The notes under the pieces: model-generated | What the model saw: the letters and a program-made list of their open reading frames with translations, nothing else | The model's database searches: none | Told to the model about the DNA's origin: nothing | Shown here: positions 32,351 through 43,443 of the stretch, piece by piece | How the letters are laid out: every line of letters starts with the position of its first letter | Position numbering within the stretch: the stretch's first letter is position 1 | From: Apiosordaria backusii | Lineage: Eukaryota > Ascomycota > Sordariomycetes > Sordariales > Lasiosphaeriaceae | DNA length: 64,000 bases | Reading direction: 5' to 3' | Assembly (NCBI GenBank): GCA_030549205.1 | Contig: JAUKTV010000016.1 | Location: forward strand, 310,001 to 374,000 | Position numbers and translations under genes: made by a program

Positions 32351-33862
32351 TCATAAACCACAACTTTCCTCACCATCTGGCGCTTTATCCTTCCTCTCCC
32401 TTTCATCGGGATTTTCAGGCAACTCGATACTCACCAGTGTCCCCTCCAGATTCTCCAGCATCTCAGGAATAACTGCCTCCAACTCAGCTCGGTCCCTGTT
32501 GTCATGTCAGCATCACCCTTCTCACCTTCACTTACTGCATATGTCAACGAAAGGGCACGTACTCGCCAACAAGCACAACCGTATTCTCAATCTGAAACTT
32601 TGGGTAACTCCCCACATCGATATCCTTCGGCGCCATTCTCTTAGCCAGACCTGTCAAGTAATCCGCCATCTTGCTCTCAGGTTGGAGAGTCCTGATCGTC
32701 ACGCGGATCTTGCCATTGCTCCGCACGCGGGGCTTGATATGCCGTGTCAGGCCGTTCAGCAGGTGTTTAACTAATTTGCTTGTCAGTGGACACGAAAATC
32801 ATAAAGGAAGTGAGGAGGGTAGCAAGTACAGAGGTCAGGTATTCCCGGCAGGATGTACACATTCCCGTTGACGACCGAGACCGGAACCCAGAACTTGTCC
32901 CGGCAAGCGATAATTGCCTGGTCCTCGAGCGGACGATTGGAGTCGTGAGGGAGCATGACCATTTTCTTCTTGCCGTCAAGCTCTTTGGATGGCACATCAA
33001 AGTTGAAGGATGCCCGTACTGGATCCTTGTGCTCGGCTGTTTTTATCTTCATGAGAGAGTAGGCTTCTTCGTGAAGCACGAGGGGCAAGTGAAAAGCTTT
33101 GGCGATGGACTCGTAGGTTATGTCGTCGTGTGTTGGGCCGATGCCGCCCGATGTGACGACAATATCGTAGTTGTGGCTCAGGCGCCGGACGGCTTCAATG
33201 ATGTCGTCTTCAACATCAGGGATGATGTCTATCCTTTGGAGGCTCTGAGAACATAGCGTTAGCGTGGGCCAGCCTCGAGAGCGCTATTTTGTGCTGTGTT
33301 AAGATTGGCTACAATGTGATATACATGTAGAGCCCGTTCAAAATCTACCAAGCATGATGCTAGGTATTGAACAGACCGCTGTGTGTACCAAGCAACGGGC
33401 TATTTAACATAGGTAGCATAAAAAGGAGTCCTCGGGTTACGGAAGTAAGTACGAAAGTCGTACAATGCCTAGGAAAAAACACCATTTCGCAAGGTAATGT
33501 GAGTTGGCCTGTCCAGACTGTCAATTTTCGATGGCCGTATGCCTGAGCTATTCAGGGAAAGCACCTCTTTGGTCTGCTCTCATTCCAGATATGTCAGTTA
33601 TAGAACGATTATCATGTGTTAGATGGAGGCAAACGGGCAAGTATGAAGGTCATCGTACCTTTCCATTTAATATCTCATTCCCTATTATTAGGCACGCCCC
33701 AGTGACGATATCTTTCTTCTGACGTTCTGAAGCATCGAGGCTGCTATATCGGTGATCAGACAGACTGCGTTTCGATACCGACGAAACGGCAGCAGGGGTG
33801 CGACCATAATTCGGCATTGGACGTAAAAGATGTCTTGCAACTTGACTGAGACGAGAAAACAT
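32351..33862 (-). CDS. MoaB/CinA-type molybdopterin-binding-domain protein, apparently missing a segment
   Basis: Exons: 33862-33659, 33244-32830, 32770-32563, 32495-32351; 323 residues as joined. The N-terminus (MFSRLSQVARHLLRP) looks like a mitochondrial presequence. Then IVTGACLIIGNEILNGK, DIIPDVEDDIIEAVRRL, YDIVVTSGGIGPTHDDITY and NGNVYILPGIPDL give the MoCF_biosynth fold seen in CinA and FAD-synthase-like fungal proteins. Family members have an Asp-Thr-Asn-Ser-containing stretch of about 20 residues between GK and the first beta-strand partner (here SLQRIDIIP). I could not find it in the 414-base interval 33245-33658 in any frame. So either a microexon was lost, the intron was invaded, or the gene is impaired. 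The C-terminal part (IRVTIRTLQPESKMADYL to VVLVGE) is intact. Confidence 0.75.
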
Positions 33863-34368
33863 AGCTGTTGCTTGCCAATATGGAGATGAGACAACCACCC
33901 CGGCAATGAAGAGAGGAGGTAGGTATATGTACAGATGGGTAGATCGGATAAGCTAAGGTACACCGGAAAGGATTAAGAGATTAGTTTGTAGCCAATCACT
34001 AAAGGCTTGCTCCCGATTCGGGAAGATTTGACCAGCACACAGGATCGGGCTTTTGGATGAGTGAGGATGTCCTGCCGAGAAGGATGGAGCCAGCTGCAAG
34101 TGACGTCCACAGGCGACCAACCCCATGAAGCGGGGCCCCGTTGGGTGAGTGCGGGGCACCGCACGCATGTGAGTTCCACTGAGGCTCAACTCAACCTTCA
34201 AGTTCCTTGAACACCCCACCCCACACGTTCTCACCTCCCCTTGGACACTTCACCAATTCCCGGCGGACTGTTGAAGGTCACATATAGAAGCGAGCCTCCC
34301 CTGACCCAAAATACCAGCTGATTCCGGCTTCATATCCATCATCAAAAACGGCCTACCCAACCAGCAAG
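33863..34368. other. Divergent promoter region
   Basis: Between the starts of the MoaB/CinA-type gene (minus) and GMF (plus). Nothing else seen. Confidence 0.55.
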
Positions 34369-35029
34369 ATGGTACCTAACCCTTCTCCACCACTTACCTG
34401 ACCTCTATTCTCCTTCCTCTCCTCACCATGATAGCTTCATGTACAATACTTTCATAGTCCATAGCTCATGATAATATAAACAGTCTTCCTCACTCTACAC
34501 CTTCTCCGACTCAACAAAACAGCACCTCCGCAAGTTCCGCCTCAGCACCTCACGCTCCAATGACCCCCAGGCCGTAATATGTACATCTACTCCCCCTTCT
34601 CTTCCGTGTCACAAACTTCCTGACCCAAAACCATAGACTTTATCGACAAGCAAACCAAAGAAATCCGCCAAGACGAGAACGGAACAGTCTACAAGTCCCT
34701 CGAGGAAATCGCCGATGACCTGCCTGATCACTCTCCCCGATTCATCCTCTTGAGCTACCCTCTCACTCTTGTACGGCCCTTCCCACCTAACAGCACGACT
34801 GCTTGATCTTTTGAACAGAGTGTTAATTTCAAAATGTCCATAGCCATCCGGGAGATTATCCGTGCCCTACGTTATGCTCTACTACATGCCCACGACGTGC
34901 AACAGCGAGCTGAGGATGCTGTACGCCGGCGCCAAGGAGCTCATGAGGAACACCAGCGAGGTAACCAAGATCTTGGACTTGGAGAGCGCCGAGGAGTTGG
35001 AGGAGATCCCAGAGAAGCTTGCTACCTAA
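34369..35029 (+). CDS. aim7: Glia maturation factor homologue (ADF-H domain)
   Basis: Four exons: 34369-34371 (the start codon alone), 34484-34580, 34637-34770, 34844-35029; 139 residues, the normal GMF length. The rebuilt protein begins MSSSLYTFSDSTKQHLRKFR and contains FIDKQTKEIRQDENG, FILLSYPLTLPSGRLSVPYV, MLYYMPTTCNSELRMLYAGA and ends EELEEIPEKLAT. This is the ADF-H fold of GMF/Aim7 rather than cofilin. Family role: binds Arp2/3, debranches actin filaments and inhibits nucleation. The first intron falls directly after the ATG, so the initiator Met is on its own coding exon. Its 3' end is 222 bases from the stop codon of nbp35 (convergent). Confidence 0.92.
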
Positions 35030-35251
35030 GATCCTAATTTCTTTTTACAGCTGGCGTTCGAAGCAAATAGCAGCAATGTCAGGAGTCTACCATCATTTCC
35101 AAATCTTGAAAACTTGAATCTCTGTGAAATTTGGGTATCGGGTTTGTTCTATATAGCTTTTATCCAACCAAAAGCGCCGGGTAAGCTAGCTACAGCTAGC
35201 TCTATGCTGTGTATCTGTACAGTGGTCATGACAACGACAGGACTAGGTTTC

Positions 35252-36292
35252 TTAGGCACTATCATCCCCTTCCGGCAGCAACACCTCAGGGTCCAGCCCT
35301 ATTTGCTCTGCCAGCGCCTTGACCACCCCCCTCAACGCCTTGCATGCCGAGCTATCGGGGAACGAGTCAAAGAAGCTCTCCCCATAGTCACAGGCAATCC
35401 CTATCCTCGGGTCCAGGGGCACGCTCCCCAAGAACGGGATCCCTAGCTCTTTCGCCAGTCCACGGCCTCCACCAGTATGATCGAGAAAAATCTTGCTCTC
35501 ATGCTTGCAGCTTGGGCACACAAACAAGCTCATGTTTTCCACAATGCCCAATATCCTTATCCCCGCTTTTCTGCAGAAATCAATTTCCTTTCTCACGTCC
35601 AGCAAGGCAACCTCCTGTGGTGTTGTAACCACCACCGCTCCCTCAATCTTGCTTTCTTTCAAGAAGGTATTGACACTGAGGTGCTCGTCGCTTGTCCCCG
35701 GTGGTGTATCAACGAGCAAGAAATCTAACTCTCCCCATTGAACATCCTTTAGGAATTGTTTGATCAGCCCGTTCTTCTTCGGCCCTCGCCAGATAATCGC
35801 GTCGTCTCGATTCGGCAGTAAAAATTGAATTGACATGACAGCCAAGTTATCCATGGCCCATACTGGCTCCCAGCCGGCGTTGCTGGTGTGAATCGTCTCG
35901 GTCTCGACCCCCAGCATCTTTGGTATGCTCGGCCCGCAGATGTCTGTATCCATCACCCCAACCGTCGTATCGGGGTTCGTCGCAAAAGCATGGGCGAGTT
36001 GGACTGTGAGCGTCGATTTCCCGACCCCTCCTTTGCCGCTCAGTACCAAAATCTTGTGCTTGACATCTGCCAGACGGGCTGTGATCAGTGGGAGGTCTGG
36101 ATCGGGACCTTTAGGAGCGGAGGCGCATATTTGCTGGTTGGGACAGCCGGCGCAAGAGTCTGCAGTGCCTGCTTGTTCGGACTCGGGCCCCGGGCAGTGC
36201 TCTGGCTCTGGCGCGACAAGGTCCGGCTTCTTCTTGAGAGGGTTGGCCAGTACATCCTTGACTTCGTCGGGCGCTTCCAGTGACGGCGCCAT
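35252..36292 (-). CDS. nbp35: Cytosolic Fe-S cluster assembly factor Nbp35
   Basis: Intronless, 346 residues. The N-terminal Fe-S site has Cys at the C-x13-C-x2-C-x5-C spacing (HCPGPE... SCAGCPNQQIC). The P-loop is VLSGKGGVGKST; GVMDTDICGPSIPKMLG, LVDTPPGTSDEHL and VVTTPQEVALLDVRKEI are characteristic Mrp/Nbp35 NTPase motifs. VCPSCKHES supplies the C-x2-C bridging cluster of the Nbp35-Cfd1 scaffold. Acts in the cytosol in the CIA pathway, maturing cytosolic and nuclear Fe-S proteins. Confidence 0.97.
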   Translation of the reverse strand: MAPSLEAPDEVKDVLANPLKKKPDLVAPEPEHCPGPESEQAGTADSCAGCPNQQICASAPKGPDPDLPLITARLADVKHKILVLSGKGGVGKSTLTVQLAHAFATNPDTTVGVMDTDICGPSIPKMLGVETETIHTSNAGWEPVWAMDNLAVMSIQFLLPNRDDAIIWRGPKKNGLIKQFLKDVQWGELDFLLVDTPPGTSDEHLSVNTFLKESKIEGAVVVTTPQEVALLDVRKEIDFCRKAGIRILGIVENMSLFVCPSCKHESKIFLDHTGGGRGLAKELGIPFLGSVPLDPRIGIACDYGESFFDSFPDSSACKALRGVVKALAEQIGLDPEVLLPEGDDSA

Positions 36293-38413
36293 TGTGTTTT
36301 GCGGGTGGGCGGTCCTCGCGGCGCGCGCGCGCTTTCGGGATTCGGTATGTGTGCCGGATAGTGAATGAAGGAAGTGTAGGATGTCACACGACGTGGACGC
36401 GACAACTTGGAAATTATTGATGGTGGGTGAATGGTAGTTTCTTGCATGCGCCGGCAGGAGAGTAGAAAATGGAGTTGATTAGAAATCGCCCCCCCATTAC
36501 CGGAGCTGTCAATGTCAGTGGAGGGGCTTATCTTATCGTACCTAGCGCGGGGTATTTCAAGTCCGCCCGCGCGGTTGCGCTTGGGGGCGCTAAGACCAGG
36601 GCACCCACGATGCTGCCCATCCCGAATCCTCACACAACGTCTTCCTGGCCCACTCCGGCACCTGGCCGGTTCGCAGGTCCACACTTCCAGGTTACACACA
36701 AGGTGAAGTGCGCGATGAGCTCTGCGGGAGAAGAGTAAATAGACAAACAAGAAGTTGTCAGATAACGCTGAGGTGCATTATCCGACATTCCAGCCCTTAG
36801 CCCCCACGCCTTCCACACCAACACAATATCTCTGCTGCTGTTCTCACTGGTACCTAGAAGCGGTGGACTACCCGTCGACACTTGGAGATATCGGTAAATA
36901 TTCAAAAAGTACACGATACCGACGGCAGTTGGCGGCAGCAGCTCGGTGTGAGTTTGCCGCTCCAGAGACAGGCTTGTATCCCAACACCACCAAATCTTGA
37001 GTACTTTGGAAAGGACCTTTCATCTCGACCTATCGTATGTGAGTGTAACCAACCATGCAGATGTCTTCATTCCACAACATGAACTCCCGCAGTGAAGCTA
37101 TCCCGGAACCAGCAGCCTATCCACACCTTAAGACGTAGTATGCCCGTGGGTTCTCTCGGTCAGATGAACAGACACAGGCAGGACTGACTCACAAACGCAC
37201 GACGATAAGGGGGGTGTATAGCAGACAACACCTACTTTGCAGCAATCCAATGGGGCGCTTCTTTCGAATGTCCTCGATCGGAGTCAAGCGTGGCTTCCCA
37301 TCCTCGATCTTTGAGTCCTGGTTCGTAGCGTGGTAGTGGTAGGGCATGGAGGCATGTTCATCCCGTCCCAAGACCTTGACCCGCTGTGTGGCCGATACTG
37401 GATGGACACCTACTGTTTGCGCTCATATCGTGATTGGACGTTGAAATTGCAACAGGCCAACCATTCTATATGGAAAGTCTTGCTACCACGGGGACGTTGG
37501 GTAGAGATGGGTGGAGCATGCATGGCTCGGCTGGGTTAGACGCAACGGTTCCTCAAAGACATTCGTCAACGGTCGAAAGAAATGCTCCGAAGGAGGTACA
37601 TGCGCATCCAATCGCTCAATGATGCGGTCGTCGAAGGAAGAATAGGGCAGCCTGTCAGGGACTTCGAAGACGAGAACAGTTGAGAAATTGACCAACGGCG
37701 ACTGTCAATCTGGAGAGACAACTGGAGCCAGCTGCGGACCAGTTGCAACCTCCCCAATTGCAACCTACCTCCCCCAAGACCTTGCAGGACAAGCTCACCT
37801 GACAGCGTGTGGGAGAGAGAAAATTGGCGCGCGTCGAGCTTGCCCACCCCTGCAACGAGCTGCAACAGCCGACCAGCGGTTGTCCATTGGAACCACGAAG
37901 TCATGGAACGATGATGTCGATGTCTCCCACTCTCGAAGTGGAAAGAATGAGGCCAGAACCATCAGAACTCAATTCCGACCTCCACATCCAGTGGCATCCC
38001 ATTCCAGAGGCGGAGAGAGCCCACAGCTGCACCCCTCCAGCTTTCTCTTCCCCTCTGCGAATCATCGAATCGCAGGCGCAAGCCCAACGGTGCATCCCAT
38101 CCATTCATTCATCCAGGGTGTCTGGAATCAGAATAATAACAAGCCAACTCGCAGCTTTGCTTTCGGGACCTCGCATTGTCCATGCATTCTGTCGTCCAAC
38201 ACTTTTGTACTGCCCAACCTGGAATTAATTTTTTGCCCCTCCTCCAAGACGCGTTTCTTTGCACGGTTCTGTTGTCGCTGTGTGGTTGTTCGCTGCTCTG
38301 TTCGCAGACCTCCTATTTTGCCCACGTAAACAAGTAAACAACAACATCAAACCTACCCACCTATCGTCTCAGTCAAAGCTGTCAATCCCGCGGCATTTTT
38401 GCGCCGCGTCTTC
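36293..38413. other. 2.1-kb divergent intergenic region
   Basis: Between the starts of nbp35 (minus) and ecm11 (plus). Open frames (for example 37688-38329) lack protein features and overlap oppositely oriented ones. Likely promoter and leader sequence. Confidence 0.5.
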
Positions 38414-40369
38414 ATGCGATTGAGTATGATGCCCACGGCAAAGAAGAAGCTTGGGGCAATCGGTCTCTTTGCGAGAACGGGAGGAGATAGCAGTCCCAGG
38501 GCAGGTGTTGTGGGCCTGCCAGCAACACCCGCACCTGCCAGTGCTTTGTCTGGGAAAAACCATCCGTTGAGCAGCAGCCACGCTCCGAACAATGCGCAAC
38601 AGCAGCAGCAACAACAACAGTTGCAACCCCCACATGAAATCGTAGCGACGACAGGTCGGCAACAGGACAAACGCGACACACCTGCAACTGCAACTGCAGC
38701 TTCCCGCTCAATACCGGTGCCCAAGGTTTCGAGTGGCCGTTACTCCTCTGTCGCGCCCTCCGCCCACCACCACAGCCAGCCGCCACCGACATCGATGAGT
38801 ATGAGCCTCCCTGCCCAGCATTTTCATCCGATGCAGCGGACCCGGACTTCGGCCTCAGACACGGCCACCCGTGAACCCCCACGTGCACAGAATGCGTGGG
38901 AAGACTCGACTGTAGCCTCCATGTTCAACGACACTGAGAGCAGGGCGGCCTCTGACAGAACTCACACGCGTCAAACAAGCCATGGCCGCCAGTACAACAC
39001 TGATGGTGCAGGTGGACCTCCTGCTACGGGTGGTGCATATCAACGCCAACATCAAACCCACCCACCACTACCAGCACCGCCTCAGACGAGCCGAAGGGAT
39101 CATCAACATCACCAAACCCTTCAACATCAACAGCAACATGGGCCCACCAATGAGAATTTGCCGTTCGTTATTGGCGACAATGGCATGCTTACGGTGATTG
39201 CCCCACCTCATCACCAGAGCGTTGTTCCTGTAACCAGCAGCACGGCGGCCAACATTCCGCTTGACAGTGACAAGGCCGATGATGTATATCACGATGACCG
39301 GGCCATCTATGAGACCCCAACCAAGAACAATGCCTTGAGACGCACCCGTCTCCCTTACCGTGACACCCGCGAGCTCAAGGACGTTACCTATTCCCCTAGC
39401 GGAAGTCAGTACTCACCTAGACGTGCTGAGAGCGTGTCGATGTCCCCAGAGAGAGCAGTTGAAGCAGGTGAGCATCTCGAGCAGGTCCGCATCGAGGAGA
39501 GGCGGAAACGAGACCGTGAAAGACAACGTGAGCGGGAGCGCGAGCTAGAGCGCCAGAGGGAAAGAGAACTTGAGCAGGAGCGTGAGCTGCAGTATAAGCG
39601 GTCCACAATCTTTGAGAACCTGACGCCTCTCGAGTTTGACGACGACCATAATTTCAACGACACCCGGGCCGGGGTCCTCGCTACTACCAGCGGCGTTGAC
39701 CCGGATGAGCTGACGGAGGCTCTCCAACGCACGCCGCGTGCCGCCACCCGGAAACTTCCTCCTCCTGTCCTCCCCCTTCCCCTTGCGGTCAAGAAAGATG
39801 TGATAGCCACCGCCGCTGTTGCTGCTCCGCTAGGCCGCACCAACAGTACCAACCGTCGCATTATCAAAGAGCCCTCGAAGCCATCCACGAAATCTCTCAA
39901 GCGCCGACTGAGCCTGGATTATAACGACGCAGAGTTGCATAGGATGAGCTACTCCGATCTGCGCAACCAGGCCTTTGATTATGACCCTCTGGCCGCCGCC
40001 GCTATCGAACAGCAAACAGCCGCGAAGCAGCAGCAGCCCCCCCCACATCCTGGAGGTAGCATAGAGCAAAGAATGGAGTATTACAAAAATCAGGGAAGCT
40101 TAGATCAGCATCAATTCTTTACGCGCATCTCTGTTGACGAGTGGGACGAGGCAGGTGACTGGTTTCTAGAGCAGTTTGGTGCGGTGATGCAGAAGTTCAA
40201 GAAGGCCAGGAAGGATAAGAGGCAGCTTATTGCGCAGTTTGAGGATGAAATATCTGCAAGAGAGGAGGCGGTCCGAGGAAAAATCGATGGAATTGGCCGG
40301 ACGCTGGAGGACTTGAAGCACGAGGGTCAGACCATGATGCAAGGCAAAGATGCGGACTTGGATTTTTGA
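38414..40369 (+). CDS. ecm11: Ecm11-family protein
   Basis: Single exon, 651 residues from the first ATG (38414); Met at the next few codons are alternatives. The first 500 residues are disordered: poly-Gln, His/Pro-rich, many Arg/Glu repeats (an RERERELERQRERELEQE-type stretch around 375-400). The C-terminal about 100 residues (MEYYKNQGSLDQHQFFTRIS; DEWDEAGDWFLEQFGAVMQK; then a coiled coil) match the Ecm11 C-terminal domain as I recognise it. Yeast Ecm11 is a SUMO-modified central-element protein of the synaptonemal complex; in filamentous fungi the role is unproven. Family call rests on the C-terminal domain only. Confidence 0.75.
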   Translation: MRLSMMPTAKKKLGAIGLFARTGGDSSPRAGVVGLPATPAPASALSGKNHPLSSSHAPNNAQQQQQQQQLQPPHEIVATTGRQQDKRDTPATATAASRSIPVPKVSSGRYSSVAPSAHHHSQPPPTSMSMSLPAQHFHPMQRTRTSASDTATREPPRAQNAWEDSTVASMFNDTESRAASDRTHTRQTSHGRQYNTDGAGGPPATGGAYQRQHQTHPPLPAPPQTSRRDHQHHQTLQHQQQHGPTNENLPFVIGDNGMLTVIAPPHHQSVVPVTSSTAANIPLDSDKADDVYHDDRAIYETPTKNNALRRTRLPYRDTRELKDVTYSPSGSQYSPRRAESVSMSPERAVEAGEHLEQVRIEERRKRDRERQRERERELERQRERELEQERELQYKRSTIFENLTPLEFDDDHNFNDTRAGVLATTSGVDPDELTEALQRTPRAATRKLPPPVLPLPLAVKKDVIATAAVAAPLGRTNSTNRRIIKEPSKPSTKSLKRRLSLDYNDAELHRMSYSDLRNQAFDYDPLAAAAIEQQTAAKQQQPPPHPGGSIEQRMEYYKNQGSLDQHQFFTRISVDEWDEAGDWFLEQFGAVMQKFKKARKDKRQLIAQFEDEISAREEAVRGKIDGIGRTLEDLKHEGQTMMQGKDADLDF

Positions 40370-41030
40370 GGACCGTTTGCATACCGGCGGGAGAGGCATA
40401 TCGGTGATCCGGTCATGTCTAATGGAGTTGTGGAGAGGTAGGCGTAGGCGTGTTGGTGTGTGTATATGAAGCGGATCATGTTTATCGTCTCTCACGGTTC
40501 TTCTCATTGCTTCATTCAAATGAACTATAACCGACGGTAATTGTGGTGACAGCTCTGCTCTTTACGGCTTTGACGAACTTGAAGAGGAACGACTCAATTA
40601 GGTTGCTTAAAACCTTTGCACGATCATGACAAAAAATTTATGATTAACGATTCACGACACGACTTTATGACACGGAAGATGGAAAGACTCGGGTGCAACT
40701 GACAGGACCGGTGTTGATGGCGGATGGGTGTGGTCTTTTGTCTGTCTATCTGCTAGCGAAGCTGTGCTGAGCTATTTCTTTTCTTGCTATGTATTCTTTT
40801 TGTCAACAGGAACTAGGGCCTGTCTGCTTTATGTTGTTCATATATATACATAAATCAATGTTTCTGTGTCCACTCGTCTCCATTCATACCCACGATACAT
40901 GAAACCATATAGCCAACGCATGATATCCTAAACAGACATATCAAAAAAAGAAAAAAAAAAAAAAAGAAAAAAAAAAGAAAATGAAAAAGAAGAAAACAAA
41001 AAAGAAAACTGAAAGATAAATGGCACCTTA
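40370..41030. other. Convergent intergenic region with purine tract
   Basis: 3' flanks of ecm11 (plus) and the kinase gene (minus). Holds a nearly pure A/G block at about 40945-41010, A-rich with scattered G. No gene seen. Confidence 0.6.
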
Positions 41031-42048
41031 CTAAATCACCAAAGATTCCTTGACACTTCTATCCCTCCCCACAACCAGCCTCAACTGGCACGCCTTTTTC
41101 CTCTCCCCAAACACTCCGTTTCTAATCCCATCAATGTACAGCTCATAGGCTGGAAAGTAGCAATCCACAAACCTTTTTACCTGCTCATCCGTCATGCCCC
41201 CTTCCACCCCTTTTCCCTTCTCAGCCCTTGCTCCTGCTGAATCCTCCACTCATACACCCAGCCCAGATCCTCGGCATCAACGTGCACAAAAGCGTCAAAC
41301 TGATCCCATATCTGCTGGTACTGCTCCAAACAGGAGTTGATGAACATCAGATGAGCCGGCAGATGCCGATGGAGCGTCTTGCTGGTAGGGGAAGAGTACT
41401 TGGCCTCTAGAGCAACGGGCGACAGTGGACGGAATCCAACCAGCCAGCCTTCGAGGATCACAACCTTGGGCGGGGAGGTGATATGGGACCAGGTGGAAGG
41501 GGGTGAGCGGTCACCTAAGCCGGAAAACAGAGACTTGTCATATTGGGGAACGTGGATGCCCTCGGGAGGGAAGGGTGAGGTGAGCGAGGTGAGGAAGGAG
41601 GCTAGGAGGGGGATATCGTGGGTTCCTGTTGAAAAGGGTTAGGGATACATGCGTGTTGGGTATGCACTGATAAGGGGACGGCCAAGACATCGATCGGGAT
41701 ATTCAGGGGTAATAACAACATACCGGGCTCCCCGCGATACTGCACCAGCTGGTTGTCGGGGTGGGCAGCGGCCAGGGCTAGCTGGTCGGCATGCGTCAGG
41801 TAAAAGTCGTCGATGCTCACGACGAGCGTGGGGAGCCCGTCTCGGCCCTGCAGGGTCTCGGCCAAGGCCCGCACCAGCGTCGTTTTGCCTACCCCTTGGA
41901 CGCCATTCAGGCCGATGATGAACGGCCGGGTGGTGTTGGGGTGTTGTTTTTGGTAGGTCTCGATTCGCGATAGGATGAATGGGATGCAAATGGGTGATTT
42001 ATCGTCCACGATCCGCGATTGAAGCGGAACATCGAAGGATTGTGCCAT
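41031..42048 (-). CDS. tda10: D-glycerate 3-kinase/Tda10-like P-loop kinase, with a frame break
   Basis: Exons 42048-41724 and 41625-41031. N-terminus contains the P-loop GLNGVQGVGKTT, then TLVVSIDDFYLTHADQLALA, LVQYRGEPGTHDIPLLASFL and VVILEGWLVGFRPL, which are typical of the GLYK/Tda10 kinase family. Expected activity is ATP-dependent phosphorylation, of glycerate in plants and of unknown substrate for yeast Tda10. The C-terminal region VYEWRIQQEQ is in one frame, whereas GGMTDEQVKRFVDCYFPAY to the stop at 41031 is in another. The break lies within 41190-41250, a run-rich stretch (GGGAAAAGGGG in gene sense). One base gained or lost explains it: assembly error or true mutation. Confidence 0.85.
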
Positions 42049-43443
42049 TCTGGCTTTTTTTGTAATTCTGCTCTGTGCAGATACCTTAATATTTGTAGTT
42101 CTGTTCTTCTGGCTTGCGCTCTCCTGGAGATCCCAAAACCCGGAAATGAGAGTGTGAAAGCCAAAAAAGCCACACCGCTGCTGGTCCGCTACGTTAACTG
42201 GAATACAGTCTCTTGATAATTAAGGTTCGTGTTGCAGTTGGGCACGCAGGACGACCGTGGTTCAGCCAGTTGCTTCAGCTTGTCAGCTGCAGCCTTGCAA
42301 ACCCTCAGCGTCTTCAAAGGGACCAAAACGATGACGACAGCGGGCAGCTTTTGGAGCGTGGGAGCGGGGCACAAGCCGCAATTGGCCGGGGTGGAAAGTG
42401 TGGGGAAAAGGGTTTCTCCGCGTTTCGAGGCTGTGGCCCGGGTTTGCGCCTTCTTCCTTCTTCCAGGCAGCCCAGGCCAATCCCATCCTACTGCGAGACT
42501 GCCAAGCTGAGAGCAACTTTTGTGAGAGAATGCGCTCTCCGACATGGTCATGCAAACCTTCAGGGTTCGAACGAAGAGCATGAAGCAAGCCTCAGAAACA
42601 TGTTTGAGATCTCGATCCTCTGCACGGCTTGGCAGCTCCAAAGTCGAAAGCTGACCTCGCTTGCTGCCACACCACAAACCTCGACTCATGTGACTGCGCA
42701 CCAGGGTCACTCCGGCTCACCACATGTCCAACTCGGCCTTGCAAGTCCGACGGACCCAGATAACCCAGGTCCCCCGAGTGGTCCGGTCCGCAGTCCTGGA
42801 TCTGTCTTTATAACCGAACCGAGTGGAGATCTTAAAGTCAATATGTAAAGGAGAAATGCCAAGTCGGTCGCCGGAATCAAACTTAACTACTATAGCTCGT
42901 ACATACTGTAAGTGCCTTCCTGGATGGAAAACCACAGGCTTCCGGGCAGGCAACACAGACTCTGGGGAAAGATGCAGTTCTTCAGCATTAACCCCGGCTG
43001 GGTTATTGGGGATAAGCTCTCCCGCTGTACGCCCTCACGGTGGTTTGAGGCTGGGTTGGACGGATTGAACAGGGGCAGCGGCGAATTGCAGAATGGCATG
43101 TGAAAAAATGGAACCTGGAGAACCTGGAAAGGGAACGGCTGGGCGCACTAGTGTCCCCGCTCTCGGCAAAACAGACGGCTGTGGAGAATGGAATGCGGCC
43201 ACTGGCAACCGTGTGTGCCTCGGCTTAACAGCCCGGCAGCGCTGGGAAACAGGGGGACAGGGTTCATCTGGCGGCCCTTCAGCACACCTGCCGGCGTCAA
43301 AGGACATCCACGGGCTGCTTATTAGAAGCCAGATGCATCCGGCTCGTTATTAACCGCCGTTTGTATTGTTTTACCTCACGAATCTAATCCCTCTCTCTCT
43401 CTCCCTTTTCCTTCACCACCATTCCTCACACCACACAAATACA
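42049..43443. other. 1.4-kb divergent promoter region, kinase/fox2
   Basis: Between the starts of the kinase gene (minus) and fox2 (plus). It contains a CCTCGG site at 43218-43223. Open frames such as 42213-42848 lack protein features. A CT-rich leader precedes the fox2 ATG. Confidence 0.55.
43218..43223. promoter_or_regulatory. CCTCGG, candidate FarA/FarB (CTF1) site
   Basis: CCTCGG is the known core of fatty-acid-responsive promoters in filamentous fungi. This copy lies 221 bases upstream of the fox2 start codon, whose product is a beta-oxidation enzyme. Only one copy was noticed, so the call is modest. Confidence 0.45.

Noticed and set aside
37688..38329. 213-codon plus-strand frame before ecm11
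   Set aside because: Composition looks random and it ends in the ecm11 leader; no domain seen.
40945..41018. A/G-rich block as a mobile-element poly-A tail
   Set aside because: No target-site duplication or upstream element remains; more simply a purine tract in a convergent 3' region.
42560..42580. GGTTCGAA B-box-like word
   Set aside because: No complementary T-stem or upstream A box, so not a tRNA gene.
42213..42848. 211-codon plus-strand frame upstream of fox2
   Set aside because: No recognisable features, overlaps an equally long minus-strand frame, and lies in the divergent promoter.
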